Below the pieces are notes generated by a model. That model made no database searches and had not been told where the DNA came from. It saw nothing but the letters and a program-made list of their open reading frames with translations. 64,000 nucleotides of DNA from an uncultured Bacteroidales bacterium (GTDB lineage Bacteria; Bacteroidota; Bacteroidia; Bacteroidales; UBA932): the NCBI GenBank assembly GCA_944326255.1, contig CALVDG010000001.1:124001-188000 (forward strand), in the 5' to 3' direction. The position numbers were made by a program, and so were the translations under genes. How positions within the stretch are numbered: position 1 is the first letter of the stretch; each line of letters opens with the position of its first letter. Below, piece after piece: positions 26,346-33,326 of this stretch.

Positions 26346-27749
26346 ATGGGTGCGTTTCATGCATACGACATCAGGGGTCGCTGGGGAGTGGACTTTGACC
26401 GGGATACTGTATATAAGGTGGGATTTTTCCTGCCGGAACTGCTGGGCTGCCGCGAGGTGGCGGTGGGACGGGACATGCGCCTGTCTTCTCCGGTGATTCA
26501 CGAGGCCCTGCTCAGGGGGCTTACAGATGCAGGTGCCGATGTCTTTGACTTAGGTCTGGCCACTACGCCGTATGTCTACTATGCCACTGCGGCCAAGGGG
26601 TTCAAGGCTTCGGTGCAGATTACGGCCTCTCACAATCCCAAGGACGACAACGGTCTGAAAGTCTCGCGGGAGAATGCCCTGCCTGTCGGCTATGACACCG
26701 GCCTGGGTACGATTGAGAAATGGATTCTCGGTGGGCGTGAGTGTGTCCCCGTGCCCGAGGCAGACCGGGGCAGGGTCACGCCCCTCGATCTTCGGGACGA
26801 GTACCTGGCCTTTCAGCGGCGCTATGTAGGCGACCTGTCCAATCTGCATATCTGCGCGGACCTGTCCAACGGTGTGTCGTCGCTGTTCGTAAAACAGTTG
26901 CTGCCCCAGTCCGTGGAGTATATCTGCGATACGCTGGACGGAAGTTTCCCGTGTCATGAGCCCAATCCTCTGGTGCCTGAGAATACGGCCATGCTGCGCG
27001 AGTATGTCAAGTCGCACGGCTGCGATATCGGGGTCATCTACGACGGGGACGCGGACCGGGTGATGTTCGTGGACGAGCGGGGAGAGTTCATCTCGCCGGA
27101 CCTGATGATAGCCCTGATGGGGCACTTTTTCATGGAGGGTATAGGCACAAGTCCCGCTGCCCGGGAGCGTCAGGCTCTGAGGGCCGCCGGAAAGACAGCC
27201 GGAGTGAAGGCCCTGCAGGATATCCGCAGCTCCAAGGCGGTAGGGGAGTACCTTGCACCGATGGGTGTTCAGATGTACACCTGGCGGGTAGGCCGGGCAT
27301 ATGCCGCTCCCAGGCTCCGCGGGATAGACGGCCTCTTCGGAGGTGAATTGGCCGGACACTATTACTTCAAGGATTTCTTCTACTCGGACAGCGGCATCAT
27401 GGCCTCGCTCATAGTCCTGGATATCGTCGCCGAGTTCAAACGCCGGGGCAGGAGTCTGTCGCAGCTCATAGCCGGCATATCCAAGTACTGTAATTCCGGG
27501 GAGATTAATTTCCGCGTGGCCGACAAGCCGGCAGCGATAAAGGCAGTACGGGAGCATTTCACCTCAATGGAGACACCTGCGGCTGTGATGGACTTCGACG
27601 GTTACCGGGTGGAGTTCCCCGACTGGTGGTTCAACATCCGTCCCTCCAACACCGAGCCTTACCTGCGCTTTATCTGCGAGGCCTCCTCACCCGAACTCCT
27701 TGCCGACAAAGTCGCCCAGGCCCGCTCCGTCATCTCCCGCTTCGAATAG
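26346..27749 (+). CDS. Phosphomannomutase/phosphoglucomutase
   Basis: A 467-residue alpha-D-phosphohexomutase. The phosphoserine loop is TASHNPKDDNG at 93-103 (Ser95), the metal loop YDGDADR near residue 235, the sugar loop GGELAGHYYF near 335, and the phosphate-binding loop RPSNTEPYLR near 428. It interconverts hexose 1- and 6-phosphates and so feeds nucleotide-sugar synthesis. Mannose and glucose forms cannot be separated by sequence alone. It is the last gene of the ruvX-def-phosphohexomutase run; intergenic repeat copy E follows. Confidence 0.93.
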   Translation: MGAFHAYDIRGRWGVDFDRDTVYKVGFFLPELLGCREVAVGRDMRLSSPVIHEALLRGLTDAGADVFDLGLATTPYVYYATAAKGFKASVQITASHNPKDDNGLKVSRENALPVGYDTGLGTIEKWILGGRECVPVPEADRGRVTPLDLRDEYLAFQRRYVGDLSNLHICADLSNGVSSLFVKQLLPQSVEYICDTLDGSFPCHEPNPLVPENTAMLREYVKSHGCDIGVIYDGDADRVMFVDERGEFISPDLMIALMGHFFMEGIGTSPAARERQALRAAGKTAGVKALQDIRSSKAVGEYLAPMGVQMYTWRVGRAYAAPRLRGIDGLFGGELAGHYYFKDFFYSDSGIMASLIVLDIVAEFKRRGRSLSQLIAGISKYCNSGEINFRVADKPAAIKAVREHFTSMETPAAVMDFDGYRVEFPDWWFNIRPSNTEPYLRFICEASSPELLADKVAQARSVISRFE

Positions 27750-27759
27750 CATCTGCATT

Positions 27760-28034
27760 ATAGGCATAATCACAACAGTCGAAAAGACCAGGCCCGATTA
27801 TATGTTGCTTCGCATCATAATCGGGCCAAAGCCCACTTTTTGTTTACCCTTCCTAAATCCTCCCTTAGGGAGGACTTGGCCCCATCCCTCTAGGGCCGAG
27901 GGCGGCTAGTCTTTTCTCCCCGCCTGCCTCCACGCTATCCCCGTCACCTGCGGCATCTTGCACCGGTACATTTACGGAATGTGCGGGCATACATTCTCTT
28001 TGATGTCCTAGGGGTATCTTTGCGGATAATCATT
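27760..28034 (-). repeat. Dispersed intergenic repeat, copy E
   Basis: This 311-bp intergenic stretch (27750-28060) holds no gene. Read on the minus strand it carries the conserved ACATTCCGTAAATGTACCGG segment, then a structured module. Its outer end (28000-28034) is nearly identical to the end of copy F near 60.27-60.30 kb. A hairpin GGCCCGATTAT / ATAATCGGGCC (27791-27825) may also act as terminator between two convergent genes. Confidence 0.75.
27778..27928 (-). repeat. Structured module, variant form
   Basis: A 151-bp variant of the 129-bp module found at 39.7, 41.9 and 57.4 kb. It keeps both conserved ends (GGCAGGCGGGGAGAAAAGAC and GGTCTTTTCGAC on the minus strand) and the small CCCTC/GAGGG hairpin, but the central hairpin is a different sequence. 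The outermost stem arm is lost on one side. Confidence 0.6.
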
Positions 28035-28060
28035 CTGCGTTATGCTGTAATAGTGCCGGG

Positions 28061-28597
28061 TCAGAGCAGGCCGTCGGAGATGCGGAGGGTGATGGTGCGG
28101 CGGTCGGGGTCGATGTCCAGGAGCAGGTCGTCGTGATAGGGGACAAGAGTGTCTGTTCCCTCAAGTCCGAGGCAGATGTTGCCGGAGAAGTCCTGAACTT
28201 CCGAGATGACTCCGGCTGTGCAGCTGTCCTGGTCTAAAAGTGTGAATCCTATAAGATCCTCGAGAGTCAGGCCGTCTTCTGTAAGCGGATGACCGTCAGC
28301 CACGTTCAGTTCGGGATAGTCCGCCGGGTCGATGTAGAGTTCTTTGCCGGCGGCCTCCTCCGCGTCAGCGAGGGTGTCTATGTCTTCCAGGCGGACGATG
28401 GCCTTGCGCGGACCCTTGAACTGTATGGTCTGGATAAAAAAAGGAACCGGCAGGCCGTCATAGAACAGCCATACCGGTTCGTCTGTCTTCAGGATGTCTG
28501 ACATTCCGTCCGGGAAAGATACCATCACCTCGCCTTCCGTGCCGTAGGACTTCACTATCCTGGCTATCGGCTGCAGTGTGTCTTCCCGGGGAAACAT
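28061..28597 (-). CDS. rimM: 16S rRNA processing protein RimM
   Basis: A 178-residue two-domain protein (RimM N-terminal beta-barrel, then PRC barrel) that helps mature the 30S head by binding S19 and 16S rRNA. The opening LQPIARIVKSYGTEGEVMV is the family signature. I use the ATG at 28597, four bases after the rpsP stop; upstream in-frame codons overlap rpsP out of frame and are Arg-rich noise. The rpsP-rimM order is common, but trmD does not follow here. Confidence 0.9.
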   Translation of the reverse strand: MFPREDTLQPIARIVKSYGTEGEVMVSFPDGMSDILKTDEPVWLFYDGLPVPFFIQTIQFKGPRKAIVRLEDIDTLADAEEAAGKELYIDPADYPELNVADGHPLTEDGLTLEDLIGFTLLDQDSCTAGVISEVQDFSGNICLGLEGTDTLVPYHDDLLLDIDPDRRTITLRISDGLL

Positions 28598-28601
28598 CGC
28601 G

Positions 28602-29171
28602 CTACTCAGCTGCAGGGGCTGCTGCCTCTGTGTTCTCGGCGTTTGCCGCTGCCTCAGCTGCTTCAGCCTCGGCTTTAGCCTTGGCCTCTGCCTCAGCCTT
28701 TGCAAGGGCCTCTTCGGCTTTGCGCTTGCTGATGGCCTCGGCTCTCTCCTGGTTGACCTTGGCCTCTGCATTGAGACTCTCTCTGCGGGCCTCGTTGTCG
28801 GACTTCTTCAGGTTCTGCTTCTTGGCCTCTACCTTTGCGTCTCTCTCAGCCTTCCATGCGTTCCATCTCTGGTCTGCAACTTCCTGGCTGATGGCACCCT
28901 TGGCAACTCCGCCATTGAGGTGCTTCCTCAGAAGGATACCCTCATAGGAAAGGATGCGGCGGCAGGTGTCACTGGGCTGTGCACCGGTGTTGAGCCAGTA
29001 GAGGGCTCTCTCTGCATCGATCTTGATGGTTGCGGGGTTGGTGTTGGGGTTGTAGATACCGAGCTGCTCGATGTAACGTCCGTCACGGGGAGCGCGGATG
29101 TCAGCCACTACTATGTGGAAGAATGCGTGATTCTTCTTACCGTGGCGTGATAAACGAATTTTAACTGCCAT
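28602..29171 (-). CDS. rpsP: 30S ribosomal protein S16 with Ala/Glu-rich tail
   Basis: A 189-residue protein; the first 80 or so residues are a normal S16 ([22 protein letters not shown], then [23 protein letters not shown]). The remaining 100 residues are a charged, then Ala/Glu-rich helical tail ending EAAAPAAE. S16 from most bacteria ends near residue 85-90, while Bacteroidetes members are commonly extended. The tail has tandem [17 protein letters not shown] repeats. Start is the ATG at 29171, with a consensus promoter about 65 bp upstream. rimM follows after four bases. Confidence 0.93.
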   Translation of the reverse strand: MAVKIRLSRHGKKNHAFFHIVVADIRAPRDGRYIEQLGIYNPNTNPATIKIDAERALYWLNTGAQPSDTCRRILSYEGILLRKHLNGGVAKGAISQEVADQRWNAWKAERDAKVEAKKQNLKKSDNEARRESLNAEAKVNQERAEAISKRKAEEALAKAEAEAKAKAEAEAAEAAANAENTEAAAPAAE

Positions 29172-29233
29172 TACGTACAGGTTATTAAGTGATTAATAAT
29201 TAAAACCTCCTTATCTTCTCGAGAAAAGGCCCG

Positions 29234-29265
29234 CAAATATACGTAGAAGCCGAGAGAAATGCAAA
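29234..29265 (-). promoter_or_regulatory. Promoter of rpsP-rimM
   Basis: TATATTTG (29234-29241) and TTTG (29262-29265) with 20 bases between, on the minus strand. The minus-33 element lies inside one arm of the upstream terminator hairpin. Confidence 0.65.
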
Positions 29266-29297
29266 AAAATCAAACAAGTTTGATTTTTTTGCATTTC
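29256..29297 (-). terminator. Terminator after the VOC gene
   Basis: A perfect 20-bp inverted repeat with a two-base loop. Each arm includes a run of seven A or T, so the core ATCAAAC/GTTTGAT stem is followed by T7 on either strand. A second 10-bp hairpin (AACAGTATAT / ATATACTGTT, 29306-29338) stands between it and the gene. Confidence 0.75.
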
Positions 29298-29340
29298 CGA
29301 GGCGCAACAGTATATGCGGCGCAGCCGAATATACTGTTTT

Positions 29341-30414
29341 TTACTTCGAGCGGAGGAAGCGCAGGGCGCGGGTCATGTAGCGGGGCAGCTGCTTGTGAGG
29401 GTCGCGCTTCTCCAGATGGAGGTAGATGCCCCATTTCTTCAGGATGGGTACCTTGAAGGTCTCCACGAACTCTATCAGGGTGCCGTCCGGGTCCTCGACG
29501 TAGGTGAAATGGCCGTCGGCCTCGCCCATCTTGAAGTCCCTTCCGCCGTCGCAGACGAAGCTGTGGCCTAAGGACTCGGCTGTCTCGCGGATAGCCTCCA
29601 TGTTGCGGATGTCAAAGCAGAGGTGGATGAAGCCGGGGTCGCCCCAGTAGCGGCCTTCGTAGATCTTCCTGGGAGCAGGCACGTCGAAGCCCTCGGGGAT
29701 GCGCTGCGCCAGCTCGATATGGGAGGTGCCCATCACCTCGCTCAGCGGGCCTTCGATGGGCTTGCTGCGGGACAGCAGCACACGGCGCAGGGGATACTGG
29801 CCGCCCGGAACGCCGTTCAGGTCGGCCTGGACTCCGGTCACGTCGTATTCGACCTTGTCATAGTCCATCAGGGTGGAATAGAATTTCACGGACTTGTCCA
29901 TGTCGGAGACTCCGAGCACTGCTCCGTTGCCGCCGCCGGTGTTCTTGTCCTCATCCATGAACACATAGCTGTCGGTCTCGACCTCGAAGAGATTGTTCCA
30001 GGGATCGTAGAGGAAGAAATGCTCGCGTCCGTCGGGAGTCTTGGTGACTTCGGTCAGCAGCCTGGCTCCTTCGGCCTTGCTCAGCTGTGCGTATGCGGCC
30101 CGCACATTGCGGGACTTGATCTTGCAGGCGTAGATGCCCAGGTCTCCCAGGGCCGGCTCGAAACTTACGTAGTTGAGCTCGCGGCCTCTCGGCTCCCATA
30201 CCTCGAAACCGGCTCCGCCGCGCAGATTGTACACCAGGATGGCGTACCTCGGCTGCGGCTTGCCGCCGGTGTAGGGCAGCATCCTCTCGGCCACGCCCTC
30301 GGCTCCGAATATCTTGGTGTCGAAGCCGAAATTGTCCTTATACCATTTCCACGACTCGGCTACATTCCTTACGCCGATGCCGACCTGCTGTATGCCACAG
30401 ATGATTTTTTCCAT
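29341..30414 (-). CDS. Two-domain VOC (glyoxalase/dioxygenase-fold) protein
   Basis: A 357-residue protein with two vicinal-oxygen-chelate halves. The first opens GIQQVGIGVRNVAESWKWYK and ends near DPWNNLFEVE; the second opens GVSDMDKSVKFYSTLMDYD and ends DPDGTLIEFVE near residue 318. Metal-ligand candidates are in TSHIELAQ, FIHLCFD and the final IEF glutamate. Some databases label such proteins 4-hydroxyphenylpyruvate dioxygenase-like, but HPPD diagnostic features are not all evident, so I leave the reaction open. It follows the SDR reductase by 24 bp, suggesting a shared pathway. Confidence 0.75.
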   Translation of the reverse strand: MEKIICGIQQVGIGVRNVAESWKWYKDNFGFDTKIFGAEGVAERMLPYTGGKPQPRYAILVYNLRGGAGFEVWEPRGRELNYVSFEPALGDLGIYACKIKSRNVRAAYAQLSKAEGARLLTEVTKTPDGREHFFLYDPWNNLFEVETDSYVFMDEDKNTGGGNGAVLGVSDMDKSVKFYSTLMDYDKVEYDVTGVQADLNGVPGGQYPLRRVLLSRSKPIEGPLSEVMGTSHIELAQRIPEGFDVPAPRKIYEGRYWGDPGFIHLCFDIRNMEAIRETAESLGHSFVCDGGRDFKMGEADGHFTYVEDPDGTLIEFVETFKVPILKKWGIYLHLEKRDPHKQLPRYMTRALRFLRSK

Positions 30415-30438
30415 ATCGTATTTGTCTTTTATACTTGA

Positions 30439-31230
30439 TTAATGTGCCGATACCTTCCTGGCCAGGATATAGAAGAGCCAGGGGGTGTACTTGTAAAAAT
30501 ATGCCATCAGCAGTTCCTTGCCGCCGATGAGCTTCTTGTGCTTCTCCTTGGCGATGGCCTTCAGGGCGACCTGGGCGCATTTGGTCACGTCCATGCCGTT
30601 GGCCTGACCCGGGTCCATCTTGGCGAATTTCTCCCCGGAGGCGAGCAGGGCGCTCTTGGATATCTCCGTGCGGATACGGCCCGGGATGAGGAAGGTCACC
30701 TTGATGTTGGGGTACTCCAGCTCCAGGGACTCGTAGAAGCCGAAAAGGGCGTGCTTGGAGGCGCAGTAGGCCGAGCGGAGCGGGAATCCGAAGAGACCGG
30801 ATATGGAGGTGGTCACTGCGATGTGTATCTCCTTGGCGGCCTTCAGGTGCTCCTTGAATTTCTTGATCAGGTACACGCCGCCGAAATAGTTTATCTCCAT
30901 CAGCTTGCGGTCCATCGAGATGTCGCAGTCCAGGGTCAGTGCCCGCTGGGAGATGCCGGCGTTGAGCACGAAGAAGTCCGGCCTGAGACCGAGGCTGCCC
31001 ACATACTCGACCAGAGCGTCGATGGAAGCCGGCTCCTCGAGATTCACCTCCTTGTGCCAGGCTTTCACCCCGTACTGGCGGCAGCGTTCCTCCACCTTTT
31101 TAAGCTGCTCCTCGCCGAGACCGGTCAGGATGACATTTGTCCCTCTCTGTGCGAACTGATAGGCGATAGCCTCGCCTATGCCTGTGCCCCCGCCCGTAAT
31201 CAGCAGGGTCCTGTCCTTGAACTGTACCAT
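30439..31230 (-). CDS. Short-chain dehydrogenase/reductase
   Basis: A 263-residue classical SDR. The cofactor motif TGGGTGIGEA is at residues 11-20, NAG at 89-91, and the catalytic Ser-Tyr-Lys set is in TTSISGLFGFPLRSAYCASK near 138-157. A hydrophobic C-terminus (YFYKYTPWLFYILARKV) suggests membrane association, as in DHRS7-like and 3-ketosphinganine reductase-like members. A sphingolipid role is possible in Bacteroidales but is inference only. It is cotranscribed with the downstream VOC gene. Confidence 0.88.
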   Translation of the reverse strand: MVQFKDRTLLITGGGTGIGEAIAYQFAQRGTNVILTGLGEEQLKKVEERCRQYGVKAWHKEVNLEEPASIDALVEYVGSLGLRPDFFVLNAGISQRALTLDCDISMDRKLMEINYFGGVYLIKKFKEHLKAAKEIHIAVTTSISGLFGFPLRSAYCASKHALFGFYESLELEYPNIKVTFLIPGRIRTEISKSALLASGEKFAKMDPGQANGMDVTKCAQVALKAIAKEKHKKLIGGKELLMAYFYKYTPWLFYILARKVSAH

Positions 31231-31317
31231 ATCCGTTTACTTATTTCAACCTACAAACTTACGGAAAATCTTTGAGAGATGTTCCCGACGGCTGTTAAAT
31301 TAAAGTCTGAAATCTGT

Positions 31318-32358
31318 TCAGATATCGATTCCGGCAGCGATTATGATTGTGAGTATGAGGAGGGCTATTGATATTACTATCAGAAAGATGAACCACAGAA
31401 GCAGCGACTTGACCGCACTTTTTACCCAGCCTGTGCCGGTGTAGACCCTGTGTGAGGCGACCGTGGTGTAGAAGAGCATGTACAGCACGAACAGCCAGGA
31501 CCATATCCGGCCCAGATCCGGCAGGTATGTACACAGGAGGATGAAAGCGGTAAGGACGATGAATGAGAGACTGGTCAGATGCAGTACGAATACGAAGTTG
31601 CCCATGTAGCTGATCCGGCGTCTGTGATAAAATATCCTGCACAGTAGGGCCATAAAAGGAGTCAGAAGCAGTACCAGAATAGGAGTCCATTTACTGGCCT
31701 CTCCTAGGAAGGTGCTGAAAATGATGTCCTTTTGATTGTTTAGTGCCTTGATGTCCGTAAACGAGGTATCGTTTATGTTGTCCATTGCCACCTTGAGAGT
31801 GTCCAGTTCCTTTCCTACCATGATGAAAAAGAACAGAAAGAACAGCAGGGAGATAAACATCAGGAGCTTCATCGGATGGACGTACGAGACTATCTTGCCG
31901 GCGTTGAATTCCGTGGTGAGAAACCCCGGTCGGCGGAACAGCATCCACAGCGTGATACATATCTTATTGTCAAATGAGTATGCGTTTTCAAAATACTGCG
32001 TGATGTATTTCCAGAAAGGCTGCTCCACATCCAGCGCATACTGTCCGCAGCGGTGGCAGTACATTCCTTTCAGTTCCGTCCCGCAGTTCTTGCAATGAGT
32101 ATATGCCGGTACGGTCTTTCTTCTTACCCGTTTTAACCTTTTCAGCTCAATCTGCCTGAGGATAAGTCTTTTCCTTCTTCTTGCCCGCTCTCTCAGCCTT
32201 TCTGTCATCGCTTTTATTCTGTCCTTGCTTTTCCGCCCAGCCTTCTGCACTTCCTCTCTTTCTGCTGCTCCTGTGTCTGTACCGGCTGTCTCCGCCCCAA
32301 TGCCAGGCACATTGCTTTCCTCAGAGATTCCCTGAGGATTTCCTTCTTCGATATTCAT
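31318..32358 (-). CDS. DUF3667 zinc-ribbon membrane protein
   Basis: A 346-residue protein. The N-terminal 90 residues are highly charged (Arg/Lys). A zinc ribbon CKNCGTELKGMYCHRCGQYA follows near residues 92-111, and then at least four to five transmembrane segments (for example LMFISLLFFLFFFIMVG and FVLHLTSLSFIVLTAFILL). This is the DUF3667 layout, common in Bacteroidetes, function unknown. The long basic N-terminus is unusual for the family and may bind membrane or nucleic acid. It is transcribed away from the accessory stretch. Confidence 0.85.
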   Translation of the reverse strand: MNIEEGNPQGISEESNVPGIGAETAGTDTGAAEREEVQKAGRKSKDRIKAMTERLRERARRRKRLILRQIELKRLKRVRRKTVPAYTHCKNCGTELKGMYCHRCGQYALDVEQPFWKYITQYFENAYSFDNKICITLWMLFRRPGFLTTEFNAGKIVSYVHPMKLLMFISLLFFLFFFIMVGKELDTLKVAMDNINDTSFTDIKALNNQKDIIFSTFLGEASKWTPILVLLLTPFMALLCRIFYHRRRISYMGNFVFVLHLTSLSFIVLTAFILLCTYLPDLGRIWSWLFVLYMLFYTTVASHRVYTGTGWVKSAVKSLLLWFIFLIVISIALLILTIIIAAGIDI

Positions 32359-32439
32359 ATTGTAGTCCGTCTGGTAATAAGCATTGAAAAATTTCGGTAA
32401 AAATACTTAAATTTTGCGATAATCGCAGCCGTAGAGGTG

Positions 32440-32572
32440 CGTGTCATACGTGCTGCATGGATTTGAACGGTAAGTGCGCGCACCTTTCTTTGTGGCAATC
32501 AGCTGACAATCAGTATCTTGTCTTCCCGGTGGATGGATTTCGCCGCCTTAGAACACTCCGAAATCCATCATA
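32440..32572 (-). repeat. Dispersed intergenic repeat, copy G (diverged)
   Basis: Between the DUF3667 gene and the winged-helix ORF. It contains the palindromic unit GATGGATTTCG / CGAAATCCATC (32532-32569). Read on the minus strand this is followed by AAGATACTGATTGTCAG and GTGCGCGCAC, as in the copies at 37.9-41.8 kb. Confidence 0.6.
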
Positions 32573-32584
32573 TAAAATCGTAAT

Positions 32585-32938
32585 ATGTTAAATGTCAAGT
32601 GTTTGCAAAATTATCAGATGCGCATACTTCCCGCAACTTGCCTGGCCCAGGGGGAAGTGCTATGGATGCGCGGGCAACAGTTCGTAAAAAGTAGGGAGAA
32701 AACCACAAATAGTAGGGAGAAAAAGACTGGAAGTAGGGAGAAAATCATTGCGCTGCTATCCGAGGACGGTGCTTTGACGATGGCGGCTCTCGCCCGGCGG
32801 ATAGGCATTACTCCCAAGGCGGTGGAAAAGCAGATTGCCCGTCTCAAGGCAGACGGCATCCTCGAACGCATCGGTCCCGACAAAGGCGGCCGCTGGCGCA
32901 TCCGACAGCGCGGTTCCCTCGGGGGAAAAGTGCAGTAA
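32585..32938 (+). CDS. Winged-helix protein, probable remnant of a larger ATP-binding regulator
   Basis: A 117-residue ORF. Residues 50-110 (REKIIALLSEDGALTMAALARRIGITPKAVEKQIARLKADGILERIGPDKGGRWRI) are a textbook winged helix of the type that ends AlbA_2/divergent AAA-4 ATP-binding proteins and some Fic proteins. The part before it shows a three-fold SREK repeat (DNA unit about AGTAGGGAGAAAA) and no domain. I think it is the C-terminal remnant of such a protein, brought in with copy G of the repeat. It could still be a free-standing DNA-binding protein. Confidence 0.5.
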   Translation: MLNVKCLQNYQMRILPATCLAQGEVLWMRGQQFVKSREKTTNSREKKTGSREKIIALLSEDGALTMAALARRIGITPKAVEKQIARLKADGILERIGPDKGGRWRIRQRGSLGGKVQ

Positions 32939-33326
32939 TGTTGCCGCTACGGTTACGGTCATCTTGCCGATAATATCCGCACATTCGCAGGCGGAACAAT
33001 CCCTATTATATAAGGTGCTGTTTTTGTGTAAAATTACTATATTTGCAGAGTCATGCGCGGAAGCGTATGGCGGACATATTGGTGAAAGTGTTTTAGCACT
33101 GTCCTTTCCAAGAAATCTGACAGTTTCAACGAACGTAAGGACGACGACAGCACCGTCACCCGTATTGGTTGTGTATTCATCACAAACGATACAGGTGTGG
33201 GGATTGTTTCAGTCTGTTTACGTTCGGGCTTTGTCAGAGCCTCTTGGAAGACAGACGGATCGGCTCCACACTTTCTTTTTACATGGGCCTCTCGGGGAGC
33301 GGAGAGATTACAAAACTTCAAAGTAT
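32939..33326 (+). other. 388-bp leader region upstream of the BspA-like gene
   Basis: No gene is supported here. A TATATTTG box at 33038-33045 could start the transcript, which would leave a leader of about 280 bases before the lipoprotein ATG. Its sequence (33080-33320) shows no repeat of the intergenic family. Long open frames in it lack a start or a recognisable domain. Confidence 0.4.

Noticed and set aside
29306..29338. Second hairpin AACAGTATAT/ATATACTGTT as a minus-strand terminator
   Set aside because: On the minus strand no T run follows it; a T run follows only on the plus strand, where no gene reads into it. It is kept as an unexplained hairpin beside the better terminator.
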